From positions 868,001-932,000 of the forward strand of contig NZ_CP058627.1 in the NCBI RefSeq assembly GCF_013403565.1: a stretch of DNA of 64,000 nt, written 5' to 3'. The notes beneath the pieces were generated by a model. The model was not told where the DNA came from. It was given only the letters and a program-made list of their open reading frames with translations, and did not search any database. Shown in pieces: positions 11,785-20,970 of the stretch. This stretch comes from Chitinibacter bivalviorum. GTDB taxonomy: Bacteria; Pseudomonadota; Gammaproteobacteria; Burkholderiales; Chitinibacteraceae. A program made the translations under genes and the position numbers. Within the stretch, counting starts at the first letter, position 1. Each line of letters opens with the position of its first letter.

Positions 11785-13104
11785 ATGGATAATTTTTTAT
11801 TAACGATTGTGGCGCTGTTTTTAGTCGCCTTAAATGGATTTTTTGTTGCTGCTGAATTTGGTTTGGTGAAGCTGCGGCAAACTCGGGTTCATAGTATTGC
11901 CAAAACCGGCTGGCGTGGTCAGATTTTGGTGAAGGTGCACAGCCAATTAGATGCCTATTTATCGGCCTGTCAGCTTGGCATTACGCTCGCCTCATTGGGC
12001 TTGGGCTGGATTGGTGAGCCGGCGTTCGTTGGTTTGCTGGAGCCTATCTTTGCGCTGATCGGCATAGAATCAGCCGCGCTCTTACACAGCGTCTCTTTTA
12101 TCGTTGCCTTTACGCTGATTTCCTTTTTGCACATTGTGGTGGGCGAACTCGCCCCCAAATCGATGGCGATTCGCCGCCCTGAGGTGATCGCACTGTGGAC
12201 TGCGACCCCGCTGTATTTCTTTTACTGGATAATGTACCCCGCGATTTGGCTGCTGAATCGCAGCGCAAATCTGGTACTGCGCGTCGCGGGTCTCGATGGG
12301 CATGGCGGACACGATAGCCATTATTCCTACGATGAGCTCAAACTGATTCTGCGCGCCAATCAAGACAGCGAAGAAATGCACCCGCAAGAATGGAATGTGG
12401 TCGCCCAGTCGCTTGATTTTAGTAAGCTAAAAGTCTCGGATTTAATGCGCCCGTTTCATGAGGCAGCAGCGCTGCATACCGACCGCACTTTGGATGAAAA
12501 CCTGCAAACCATTGCTGAGCAGCGTTTTAGTCGTTATCCCTATGTTGATGAAGAAGGGCGAGTATTGGGTGTAATTCACCTCAAAAATTTATTTTTGGCT
12601 GAATTACGGGATGCGGAGTTGGGTGATTTAAGTGCTTTTGTTCGCCCAGTCGAAGAAGTTAGTCCTGATACGCCCGTGATGGAGTTATTTCGCCGCTTTC
12701 GCGCAGGCGCGCCGCATTTTGCTGTGGCCGCTTATGGCGACGAACCACCAGTCGGCTTTTTAACGCTGGATAATTTGCTCGGCGCTTTGGTGGGGGAAAT
12801 TCGTGATGAGTTTCGCCAAAGCCGTAATGACTGGATGCGCCAAGATGATGGCTCTTTGCTTGGGAAAGGGAGTCTGCCGCTGTTTTCCTTAGGCCGTGCT
12901 TTAGGGATGGATATTGATCATCCTGAGGCTGAGACGGTGGGGGGCTTGGTGCAATGGAAGTTGGGTAATTTGCCGGCCGAGGGCGAGCGGATTGAGTTTG
13001 AGGGCTTTGATGTTGTAGTTAAAAAGATGAATGGCCCACGAATCGTGATGGTGAAAATTATTCCGCATACTGAAGCAGATGATGTGCTCGAAGACGATGG
13101 CTGA
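11785..13104 (+). CDS. CNNM/CorC-type hemolysin family membrane protein
   Basis: A 439-residue inner-membrane protein. The N-terminal CNNM (DUF21) domain has about four hydrophobic segments, beginning LLTIVALFLVALNGFFVAAEF. It is followed by paired CBS domains (~residues 200-325, VSDLMRPFHEAA ... ASVIHLKN-like segments) and a C-terminal CorC/HlyC domain (~345-430). Such proteins are linked to magnesium or cobalt efflux; old hemolysin labels are historical. It is monocistronic, ending in a hairpin terminator shared with the convergent methyltransferase gene. Confidence 0.9.
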   Translation: MDNFLLTIVALFLVALNGFFVAAEFGLVKLRQTRVHSIAKTGWRGQILVKVHSQLDAYLSACQLGITLASLGLGWIGEPAFVGLLEPIFALIGIESAALLHSVSFIVAFTLISFLHIVVGELAPKSMAIRRPEVIALWTATPLYFFYWIMYPAIWLLNRSANLVLRVAGLDGHGGHDSHYSYDELKLILRANQDSEEMHPQEWNVVAQSLDFSKLKVSDLMRPFHEAAALHTDRTLDENLQTIAEQRFSRYPYVDEEGRVLGVIHLKNLFLAELRDAELGDLSAFVRPVEEVSPDTPVMELFRRFRAGAPHFAVAAYGDEPPVGFLTLDNLLGALVGEIRDEFRQSRNDWMRQDDGSLLGKGSLPLFSLGRALGMDIDHPEAETVGGLVQWKLGNLPAEGERIEFEGFDVVVKKMNGPRIVMVKIIPHTEADDVLEDDG

Positions 13105-13121
13105 CGTGAGAGTTAGGTGAT

Positions 13122-13150
13122 AAAAAACGGCGCAAATTGCGCCGTTTTTT
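13122..13150. terminator. Bidirectional terminator between convergent genes
   Basis: A 14-bp perfect inverted repeat (13122-13135 and 13137-13150) with core CGGCGCAA/TTGCGCCG is flanked by A6 and T6. It can stop transcription of both the CNNM gene (plus strand) and the RquA-like gene (minus strand). Confidence 0.9.
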
Positions 13151-13183
13151 ATACTCATCAAGTAAATAATGTGCTGGGTATGT

Positions 13184-13891
13184 TTATGAAGACTTTCTTT
13201 TTACGGTTACACATTGATATACCCCTGCAAAAATAGTCTCTTTTTCCCAGGTGAAATCATTGGCCTTGCTGGCGTAATGGCTGATTTCATTTTTCCAGAG
13301 CGCATTGGCAAATGGCTCTAGGTAATGATTAACCACATTCAAAATGTAGCGAATTGGCTGCCAACGTTTTGGGTTGTGATAGTCGACAAAAACGGCGGTG
13401 CCATTCTCGGGCAAATGAGCCAACATATGATCGACAATTTCACGTTTTTTGTCGTCAGGCACTTCATGCAGTAAGAAGAAGCTGCAAATGACGTCGTAGC
13501 TGACTTCAGGGGTGAATTCAGCGGCATCGCTGCGAATGACTTTCGCCCATGGCATCTGCTTTAGCTTCTCGCTGCCGTGTTCAATTTGAATGGGTGTTAC
13601 ATCAGTCAGGTGAAACTCTCCGTGCGGCCCAACCTTTTCTGCTGCACGCTGCACCAAGTCACCATACACATGCGCCAATTGCCAAACCCTTTGGCCAGGC
13701 TGAATGTGTTTTAAGTAACGACGCATCAGTCGTTGGTCATTCAAAAATAGCAAAACCTTCACCACAATATTGCGATCGAGCGCATTGACCCAGTTAGGGT
13801 CGACATAGGCCCAGTCATAGACCTCTGTCATGTACTCAGGCACGCCTTCGTAGTATGGGTTGCTGGCGAGTGCGGGAGGATTTTTGCTCAT
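13184..13891 (-). CDS. rquA: RquA-like rhodoquinone biosynthesis enzyme
   Basis: A 235-residue protein of the SAM-methyltransferase fold. It has marks of the RquA family rather than ordinary methyltransferases: TEVYDWAYVDPNWV near the N-terminus, VYGDL (residues 75-79) where motif I would be DxGxG, DVTPIQIE, FFLLHEVPD, the VDYHNPKRW segment and LEPFANALWKNEI. RquA converts ubiquinone to rhodoquinone with SAM as amino donor, providing a low-potential quinone for fumarate reduction without oxygen. Assignment rests on motifs read by eye; a divergent class I methyltransferase is the alternative. The gene stands alone and is closed by the bidirectional terminator. Confidence 0.78.
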   Translation of the reverse strand: MSKNPPALASNPYYEGVPEYMTEVYDWAYVDPNWVNALDRNIVVKVLLFLNDQRLMRRYLKHIQPGQRVWQLAHVYGDLVQRAAEKVGPHGEFHLTDVTPIQIEHGSEKLKQMPWAKVIRSDAAEFTPEVSYDVICSFFLLHEVPDDKKREIVDHMLAHLPENGTAVFVDYHNPKRWQPIRYILNVVNHYLEPFANALWKNEISHYASKANDFTWEKETIFAGVYQCVTVKRKSS

Positions 13892-14083
13892 AATGGCGCT
13901 CAGCTGTGTGAATTAGAGTAGGTATATCGTAAGGGGTAATTCGGGCTCAAGTTTTGTTCTATCCCAAGGTTTTATGCGATAAAAGCCATCAGCAGCATCT
14001 CTAATGTCAACCTGAACTAAGTAGTGTTATGCTTACTTAATATTTCTAAACTACGTCGTATTATTACGCATATTGAGTTGCGA

Positions 14084-15547
14084 ATGACAATTGATTTATT
14101 AGAACCCCAGCCGCTTTGGCAACATTTTGCGCAAATCTGCCAGTTTCCTCGTCCGTCAAAGCACGAATCTGCATTGCGCGATCACCTGCAGGCTTGGGCA
14201 ACAGCACGTCAATTACAGAATGAATTGGATGCCGTCGGCAATCTGATTATCCGCAAGCCCGCCACCGCAGGCATGGCCGATCGAGTTGGCGTAATTTTGC
14301 AAGGCCATTTGGATATGGTGGCCCAAAAGAATGAAGCAACCCAGCATGATTTTTTGACCGATCCGATTGTGACGCAAATACATGACGGCTGGGTGAAGGC
14401 TAGCGGTACGACGCTAGGAGCGGATAACGGCATCGGCGTGGCTGCCGCATTGGCAATCTTGGAAAGCACCGACATTGCACATGGCCCCTTGGAAGTGTTG
14501 CTAACGATAGACGAAGAAGCTGGAATGACCGGGGCGCAAGGGTTGCAAGCAGGGTTGCTGCAAGGACAACTTCTGTTCAATCTTGATACCGAGGATTGGG
14601 GTGAGATTTATGTCGGTTGCGCGGGTGGCGTTGATATCACACTCAGTCGCTCTTTGCATCACGAGGCGATTCCTGCTGGCTATGTGCTGCGTGAAGTTGC
14701 GGTCACGGGTTTACAGGGTGGGCACTCTGGCGTAGATATTCATTTGCAGCGGGGTAATGCCATCAAACTATTGGCTGGCTTGATGTCTAGGGCTATACAT
14801 CAGTTTGATGCGCGTGTTGTTCATTTTCGTGGTGGCACTTTACGCAATGCTTTGCCGCGCGAAGCGTTTGCGCAAATTGCAATTCCGGCCTGTGATGAAG
14901 CGCGATTTAATCAACTACTCGACGAAGTGCGGGTGCAGCTGACGCAAGCCATTGCAAAAACAGACCCTAAAGCAAGTTTGTTGTCTCAATCCTTGCTAGG
15001 TAGCGATACACCAAACGTCGCATTAAGTGCGGCAGATAGCCTCTATGTGGTGGATATGCTGTTGGCTTTACCACATGGTGTGCATCGCTGGAGCAGCGAA
15101 ATAGCCGATGTCGTTGAGACTTCAAATAATCTTGGCGTGGTCAAAATTGATGAGCGGCGCTTTGAGGCTGTTTTAATGCTGCGCTCGCTCACCGATTTAG
15201 GTCTGCAGGATTTGAGCCGTCAAATCGAAGCCATTTCCCGTTTGGGTAAATTAAGCTTTGAAAGCTCGGGGGAGTATCCAGGCTGGGCGCCCAATCCTCA
15301 GTCACGTGCTTTGCAGCTCTTATTGCAAGTCTATCAGGCGCACTATGGGCAGCCTGCTGCGGTGAAAGTGATTCATGCCGGCTTGGAATGCGGCTTGATT
15401 GGCCGTGCTTATCCGCAACTGGAAATGGTTTCATTTGGCCCGACGATCCGTGGTGCGCATTCACCTGATGAGCGGGTGGAGATTGAATCTGTTGGGCAAT
15501 TTTGGCAGTTATTGCAAGCCGCTTTGGCCGCAGTTCCCACTGCTTGA
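14084..15547 (+). CDS. pepD: Aminoacyl-histidine dipeptidase (beta-Ala-His dipeptidase, M20)
   Basis: Cytosolic zinc dipeptidase of the M20 family that splits Xaa-His dipeptides. The 487-residue protein (E. coli PepD has 485) shows the metal/catalytic motifs GHLDMV, LGADNGIG, TIDEEAGMTGA and NLDTEDWGEI, then the dimerisation-domain segment GLQGGHSGVDI and the C-terminal GLECGLIG and FGPTIRGAHSPDE. ATG 14084 is used because the alternative upstream starts add a poorly conserved 20-residue extension. No operon partner is evident. Confidence 0.95.
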   Translation: MTIDLLEPQPLWQHFAQICQFPRPSKHESALRDHLQAWATARQLQNELDAVGNLIIRKPATAGMADRVGVILQGHLDMVAQKNEATQHDFLTDPIVTQIHDGWVKASGTTLGADNGIGVAAALAILESTDIAHGPLEVLLTIDEEAGMTGAQGLQAGLLQGQLLFNLDTEDWGEIYVGCAGGVDITLSRSLHHEAIPAGYVLREVAVTGLQGGHSGVDIHLQRGNAIKLLAGLMSRAIHQFDARVVHFRGGTLRNALPREAFAQIAIPACDEARFNQLLDEVRVQLTQAIAKTDPKASLLSQSLLGSDTPNVALSAADSLYVVDMLLALPHGVHRWSSEIADVVETSNNLGVVKIDERRFEAVLMLRSLTDLGLQDLSRQIEAISRLGKLSFESSGEYPGWAPNPQSRALQLLLQVYQAHYGQPAAVKVIHAGLECGLIGRAYPQLEMVSFGPTIRGAHSPDERVEIESVGQFWQLLQAALAAVPTA

Positions 15548-15629
15548 GAAAAAAGAATGTGGCGCTATTGAAATGTGAACTTTTCACACGCAAATAGTCA
15601 CATAGGCAAGACATTACACTGAGGTCGAA

Positions 15630-16100
15630 ATGAAAGTAGGGATGAAGTTAGGTTTAGCGCTCATGTTGGCAATGGGGACGGCTGCGGCACATGATTACCA
15701 AGTGGGGGAGCTGAAAATAGCCCATCCTTGGACGCGTGCGACGCCACCAGCAGCCAAAATGGGAGGCGTATTTTTGTCGGTCAATAATTTGAGCAAGGAA
15801 GGTGATACTTTGCTAAAGGCCGAAAGTGAAGTGGCTGAACAGGCTGAACTGCATCAAATGAGTATGGTCGATGGCGTCATGAAAATGCGCCAAGTACCCA
15901 GTATCAATGTACCTGCAAGTGGCGAAGTTAAACTTGCGCCGGGGGGCTTGCATATTATGTTGATTAATTTGAAGCAAGCCTTAAAAGAAGGGGAGAAAAT
16001 CCCTTTGAAACTCACTTTTGCCAAGGCGGGAACGGTCGAGGTTAAAGTGCGTGTTGAAGCAATGGGTTCGCAAGGTGTTGCCCCTGGTGCTGCGCATTAA
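15630..16100 (+). CDS. Periplasmic copper chaperone PCu(A)C
   Basis: A 156-residue secreted protein with a clear signal peptide (MKLGLALMLAMGTAAA, cleavage likely before HDYQ). The PCu(A)C copper site is visible as HQMSMVDGVMKMRQ followed by GGLHIMLINLK, matching the H-M...H-M pattern of the family. These chaperones deliver Cu(I) to cytochrome oxidase (CuA or cbb3 type) in the periplasm. No oxidase genes or Sco partner are next to it here. It is one of two copper-linked loci in the window, the other being the bufferin operon at 61.4-63.7 kb. Confidence 0.92.
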   Translation: MKVGMKLGLALMLAMGTAAAHDYQVGELKIAHPWTRATPPAAKMGGVFLSVNNLSKEGDTLLKAESEVAEQAELHQMSMVDGVMKMRQVPSINVPASGEVKLAPGGLHIMLINLKQALKEGEKIPLKLTFAKAGTVEVKVRVEAMGSQGVAPGAAH

Positions 16101-16134
16101 TTGCGTGACAAATGGCAAAGGGTGACTCAAAAAG

Positions 16135-18303
16135 CTAATTGGCTTGGCGAGTCATCAACCATTCTTTCAATGTTGCAAGTGGCATAGGTTTGGCATAAAA
16201 ATAGCCTTGCGCTATTGTGCAGCCCAGATGCTGTAATCTTTCTGCCTGTCTCTGGGTTTCGACACCTTCCGCTACCGTTGATAGGCCCAGTCTTTGAGCC
16301 AAACCGACAATCATTTCAACGTATAAACCGGATTTATCGGCATCTATGTCATCGACGAAGCTTTTGTCGATTTTTAGGCAGTCGATCGGTAGGGCTCGTA
16401 ATTGCCCTAGTGAAGAATAGCCGGTGCCGAAATCGTCAATCGCAATTTGCACCCCAATCTCGCGTAGGCCCAACAGCGTACTGCGTACGTTTTCCGGCTC
16501 ATCCATGGCGATACTTTCGGTGATTTCTAATTCGAGAGCGCTGCCAGGTAAGTCATGCTTGGCCAGAATGGCGCGGACACGCTCGAGTAGATTTCCGGTT
16601 CGAAATTGCGGCATGCTCACGTTGACTGCAACTCGTTCAGGTGAGTGAGGCAAACTGCTAAGCTCTTTGTAGGCGCGGCATGATTCATCCATTACCCATT
16701 CACCCATCTCGACAATCAAGCCAGAATATTCCGCTAAGGGGATAAAGACGGCTGGCGATTGGATAAATCCAACTTCCCCGGGCCAACGCAGTAGCGCTTC
16801 CATTCCGCAAATTGCCTTTGTGTTCAAATCAATTTGCGGTTGATACCAGACCTGAAGAATATTGGATTGAAATGCTAGGCGTAATTGCCGGATTACCTCG
16901 TGCCGCCAGCGCGTATTTGCCTCCATAGCAGGGCTAAAACTGGCCCAGCGAGGATGAGGTTTGCTCTTGGCTAGATTGAGCGCAATATTGGCTTGCTCTA
17001 ACAATTGCAAGCCATTGACATGCTCGCCATTTATGGCGCGAATGCCGACTGATATTTGCACCGGAATGGTATGTTGCAGTGCTTGTAGCGGAGGTTTGAA
17101 TAGCTCAAATAAACTATCTGGATTAACCAGTGTCAGTGGCCCGAATAAGCCGAATACATCATTTCCCAGTCGCGCCAATAAGGTCTCGCTGTCTGCAAAA
17201 TGTTGCTGCAAGCGTTTCGCAAACGAACACAGTAATGCATTGCCAGCTTCATAGCCCAAACCATCGTTGATATCGGCGAAACGACATAAATCAAGAATGG
17301 CCACCGCGTGTGGTGGGCGAAGGGCGGATAATGATTGCCCTAATTGATCAATAAACCAAGTGCGGTTGCCAAGTCCGGTGAGTTCGTCATGATAGGCGAG
17401 GTAATTTAAACGCTCTAACTGACGTAAATGCCCTAAACAGGCTGAAGTATTGGCGGCAAAGACGCTGGCAATCTGGCCAATATTGATAAATTCATTGAGC
17501 GGTAAATCAAAGCGCAGATAAATTACCGCTTGATCAAGACCTGCCTGCAAAAATAGCCATGCTTCATGTAAGTCAAAGCAGTGATTAACGCTATACGCTG
17601 GGCGCGTTCTTAATAATTCAAGTGATTCAGCGACGAGTTGCGGACTACAAGCTCCAAAATCTTGGGGGGTGGGCGGCAATCCGGTGAGCGTTGCAACAAA
17701 GCCTGTGCAGCTTCGATCAAAAATCTTGGCGGCATTCACTAAAATAACCTGGCAAAAATCGCTAAATTGGGTGCATTCCATCAATTGGCTTTCGGCATGG
17801 ACGATCATTTCAAGGCCACGACGGTTTGCGGAAATAGCACAAATTTGTTCGTAGCTGCGCAAAGCCGAAGAAAGTGCGGTAATAAGGCGATTACTGGTTA
17901 GCTCGGTTTTTAAACGGTAGTCATTGATGTCATGCAGATTGAAAATACCCGGCTCAGGGGCGTGGCCTGGTTGGCCGGTGCGCAAGATAATGCGTATTTC
18001 TTTCAGCCCTAAAATACCCCGAATTTTCGCGACCAGATCAAGCCCTGCGAAATCATTCTCCATCACCACGTCGAGTAAGATGATGGCAAAATCATGATGC
18101 TTGAGTAATAGTTCAAACGCTTCATGGGCGCTGTAGGCGTGAGTTAGTACAATCGGGCGTCCGAGTAGCTGCACATTCTTGAGCACCAAAGCCGTACTGA
18201 GATGAATGTCGTGATCATCATCGACGACCAAAATCGACCACGGAGCTAAGTTAAGCCCTGAAGGTTGGTCTTCGTTGGAAAAAATTAGCAGATCATCGTT
18301 CAT
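16135..18303 (-). CDS. Response regulator with DUF3369, degenerate GGDEF and EAL domains
   Basis: A 722-residue c-di-GMP signalling protein. Residues ~20-150 are a receiver domain (ILVVDDDHDIH, LLDVVMEN with the phospho-acceptor Asp). A DUF3369-type sensor domain (~165-300) follows. The GGDEF domain reads LARLGNDVFGLFG, so the signature is GNDVF and the cyclase is probably inactive or GTP-binding only. The EAL domain keeps EALLRWPGE, ELEITES, IDDFGTGYSSL and DKSFVDD, so phosphodiesterase activity is likely. ATG 18303 is preferred over TTG 18318. It is divergent from the GGDEF/EAL gene at 18419. Confidence 0.9.
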   Translation of the reverse strand: MNDDLLIFSNEDQPSGLNLAPWSILVVDDDHDIHLSTALVLKNVQLLGRPIVLTHAYSAHEAFELLLKHHDFAIILLDVVMENDFAGLDLVAKIRGILGLKEIRIILRTGQPGHAPEPGIFNLHDINDYRLKTELTSNRLITALSSALRSYEQICAISANRRGLEMIVHAESQLMECTQFSDFCQVILVNAAKIFDRSCTGFVATLTGLPPTPQDFGACSPQLVAESLELLRTRPAYSVNHCFDLHEAWLFLQAGLDQAVIYLRFDLPLNEFINIGQIASVFAANTSACLGHLRQLERLNYLAYHDELTGLGNRTWFIDQLGQSLSALRPPHAVAILDLCRFADINDGLGYEAGNALLCSFAKRLQQHFADSETLLARLGNDVFGLFGPLTLVNPDSLFELFKPPLQALQHTIPVQISVGIRAINGEHVNGLQLLEQANIALNLAKSKPHPRWASFSPAMEANTRWRHEVIRQLRLAFQSNILQVWYQPQIDLNTKAICGMEALLRWPGEVGFIQSPAVFIPLAEYSGLIVEMGEWVMDESCRAYKELSSLPHSPERVAVNVSMPQFRTGNLLERVRAILAKHDLPGSALELEITESIAMDEPENVRSTLLGLREIGVQIAIDDFGTGYSSLGQLRALPIDCLKIDKSFVDDIDADKSGLYVEMIVGLAQRLGLSTVAEGVETQRQAERLQHLGCTIAQGYFYAKPMPLATLKEWLMTRQAN

Positions 18304-18418
18304 GCGTACCGCTCGCAAACTATTAATATTACTTTAGCAGTTGTTGGCTCTTGTGCTCATTGTTTCCGGAATAATGGACGCAAAACCCAATTCATAGAAA
18401 TATAGCCTACGTTTATTA

Positions 18419-20944
18419 GTGAACTCTGAAATAGTGAAAATCAAAGCCTCAGAGAGCATCTGGCTTCTCGTCTGCGTACTGGCATCCTTTCTTGATCTGG
18501 CTTTTTTGCCGACAGATCAAATGATTGGTTTGCTCAGCTTATCGAGTGGTATATACGTGCTGGCCCTGATGCAAAATGGGTGGCGCATTCTGCCTTACCT
18601 AGCCGCCGCCATTGCTTTGCCGTGCCTGTATCTTCCACTCTCAATCCCCCAGGTATTACTGCTCAGCACAATAAAACTCTGCAGCACCAGCATCGTTTAC
18701 TCGGTGTTTAGCGCAGGGGCTTTTCGACAGCCTTTTAAAATTCGCGATGCGATCCGTCTATTAGTTTGGGGGGCGGGTGTCGCTGGCTTTTTGAGCTCGA
18801 CCAGTATCATGTTGCTTTTACCTGGCATGATGGCGCAAATGCAGCCACAAACTGGTCTCCATCCTTGGTGGTTGCTCTATTTAAGTCATCTCTTGGGTGT
18901 TTTGATTCTTGTGCCTGGGTATTGGGCTTTATTGCATGAGCGCTTGGTATTGCGAGCGAATTGGCTGATTGAGACGACGTTTTTACTGGCGATTGCTGCG
19001 TCAGGCGGTATGTTGCAGTTGGCGCATTTCAACCCCTCGACTTTGCAATGGACTTATCTATGTTTTCCTCTGATGGTATGGTCTGCACTCAGAATGGGGC
19101 AAGTCAGTAATAGCTTGATGGCTTTATTGTTATTGCTGATTCTGGCTAGCCCCACGGTCAATCAAACATTGCCCAATAGTGAAATTTTAATGCAGGGCAT
19201 TTTGTTAGCGATGGCGCAGCAAATGGGCATTTTTCTGGCTGTGATACGGCGAGAAAATGAGCTGGCTGTGTCTGAAGCTCGGTTGGCCAAGCAGGTGTTT
19301 CACCATGCTTCGGAGGGGATTATGATGATCTCGGCAGATCATCAGGTCGTTGCCGTCAATCCCGCCTTTAGCCGGATTACGGGGTATAGCGAAGAAGAGG
19401 CTTTGGGTCATCAATCACGTATTTTTGATACCCGACCGGGCAATCCAAATCAGTATCAAAGCATCTTATTGCGCGAACTCGATGCCAAAGGGCATTGGGA
19501 AGGTGAAATGCTCGATAAACGCAAAAGCGGCGAGGTGTATCCAGCTTGGTTATCGATCAGTGCGGTGCATGATCATGAAGGCCGATTAAGTCGCTATGTC
19601 GGTATATTTTCTGATTACACCACACGCAAGCAGGCTGAGCAGCGTGTCAATTACCTGGCAAGGCATGACTCCCTTACCGAGCTATTTAACCGCAATGGGT
19701 TTCATGAAGAATTGGCCAAGGCTTTGATTCGGGCGGGTACCAAGCGTCGTGGTTTGGCGGTGTTTTTTATTGATCTAGATCGCTTTAAATCCATCAATGA
19801 CACCTTGGGTCATGACGTGGGCGATCAATTATTGCGCATCGTCGCTCAGCGCTTGAAAAAGCAACTCAAACAGGATGACATTATTGCCAGACTGGGCGGT
19901 GATGAATTTACTGTAGTGCTAGAAAACGTTCATCTGGCAGCGCAAATTGCCCAAGTGGCCGAGCGATTGCTGCATACCATTGCCGAAAGCTATTTGATTA
20001 ACGGGCAAGAGTTGTTTGTGACCGGCTCAATCGGCATTAGCCTATATCCCAATGATGCTGGTTTGGCGTCGCAATTAATGCGCAATGCCGATTTGGCCAT
20101 GTACCGAGCCAAGGACATGGGCAAAAATGCTTACCAGTTCTTTGCACAAGACATGAATAGCACCAATACGCAGCAGTTTTCGGTGCAGGCTGCGCTGCGT
20201 TTTGCATTAGAGCGTGAGCAACTTTATTTGATGTTTCAACCGCAGATGAATTTGGCTACGGGGCAATTGTGCGGGATGGAGTGTTTAATACGCTGGCAAC
20301 ACCCTGAAATGGGCGCGATTTCACCTGTGGAATTTATTCCCATCGCCGAAGAAACGGGAATGATTCTACAAATCGGTCATTGGGTTTTGCAGCGTGCCTG
20401 CCAAGTCGCGCAAGGCTGGCGCGAGCAAGGTTTGCAAGTACCTAAAATTGCGGTCAACTTATCGGTGCGCCAATTTAAGCCTGGTATTTTGGTTGAGCAA
20501 GTCGCGACGGTCTTGGCTGAAACAGGGCTGCCGCCGTATTTGCTTGAATTGGAGGTCACTGAGAGCCTGATCATGCGCCGTATTAATGAGGCGGTTGAGA
20601 TTATGAATGACCTCAAAGCGATGGGGGTCAGCTTAGCCATTGATGACTTTGGAACCGGATATTCATCCCTGTCACAATTAAAGTATTTACCACTCGATAT
20701 CTTAAAAATCGATCGCTCTTTTGTTGAAGGCCTACCAGCGAGCTCCGATGACACGGCCATTGCGCAAAGTATCGTTGCTATGGCGAAAAAGTTAGGCCTT
20801 AGCGTTGTCGCCGAAGGGGTAGAAACGCTGGAGCAGATGCAGACTTTGCGCGATGCGGGTTGCGATATGATGCAGGGGTATTACTATGCCAAACCGCTCT
20901 CTGAAATCGAAATGGGGCAATTTATCGAACGGGTATCGGCATAA
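18419..20944 (+). CDS. Membrane GGDEF/EAL protein with MASE1-like sensor and PAS domain
   Basis: An 841-residue inner-membrane protein. Residues ~10-285 hold about eight hydrophobic segments resembling a MASE1 sensor. A PAS domain (~295-410, FHHASEGIMMISADHQVVAV) is followed by GGDEF with an intact RLGGDEF motif and an EAL domain whose signature reads ECLIRWQHP (ECL in place of EAL) but keeps VTESLIM, DDFGTGYSSL and the DRSFV motif. It may both make and degrade c-di-GMP. The start is GTG 18419; no convincing upstream ATG is in frame. Confidence 0.9.
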   Translation: MNSEIVKIKASESIWLLVCVLASFLDLAFLPTDQMIGLLSLSSGIYVLALMQNGWRILPYLAAAIALPCLYLPLSIPQVLLLSTIKLCSTSIVYSVFSAGAFRQPFKIRDAIRLLVWGAGVAGFLSSTSIMLLLPGMMAQMQPQTGLHPWWLLYLSHLLGVLILVPGYWALLHERLVLRANWLIETTFLLAIAASGGMLQLAHFNPSTLQWTYLCFPLMVWSALRMGQVSNSLMALLLLLILASPTVNQTLPNSEILMQGILLAMAQQMGIFLAVIRRENELAVSEARLAKQVFHHASEGIMMISADHQVVAVNPAFSRITGYSEEEALGHQSRIFDTRPGNPNQYQSILLRELDAKGHWEGEMLDKRKSGEVYPAWLSISAVHDHEGRLSRYVGIFSDYTTRKQAEQRVNYLARHDSLTELFNRNGFHEELAKALIRAGTKRRGLAVFFIDLDRFKSINDTLGHDVGDQLLRIVAQRLKKQLKQDDIIARLGGDEFTVVLENVHLAAQIAQVAERLLHTIAESYLINGQELFVTGSIGISLYPNDAGLASQLMRNADLAMYRAKDMGKNAYQFFAQDMNSTNTQQFSVQAALRFALEREQLYLMFQPQMNLATGQLCGMECLIRWQHPEMGAISPVEFIPIAEETGMILQIGHWVLQRACQVAQGWREQGLQVPKIAVNLSVRQFKPGILVEQVATVLAETGLPPYLLELEVTESLIMRRINEAVEIMNDLKAMGVSLAIDDFGTGYSSLSQLKYLPLDILKIDRSFVEGLPASSDDTAIAQSIVAMAKKLGLSVVAEGVETLEQMQTLRDAGCDMMQGYYYAKPLSEIEMGQFIERVSA

Positions 20945-20970
20945 AATAATTATTTTGAAAGGTGTTGGGG

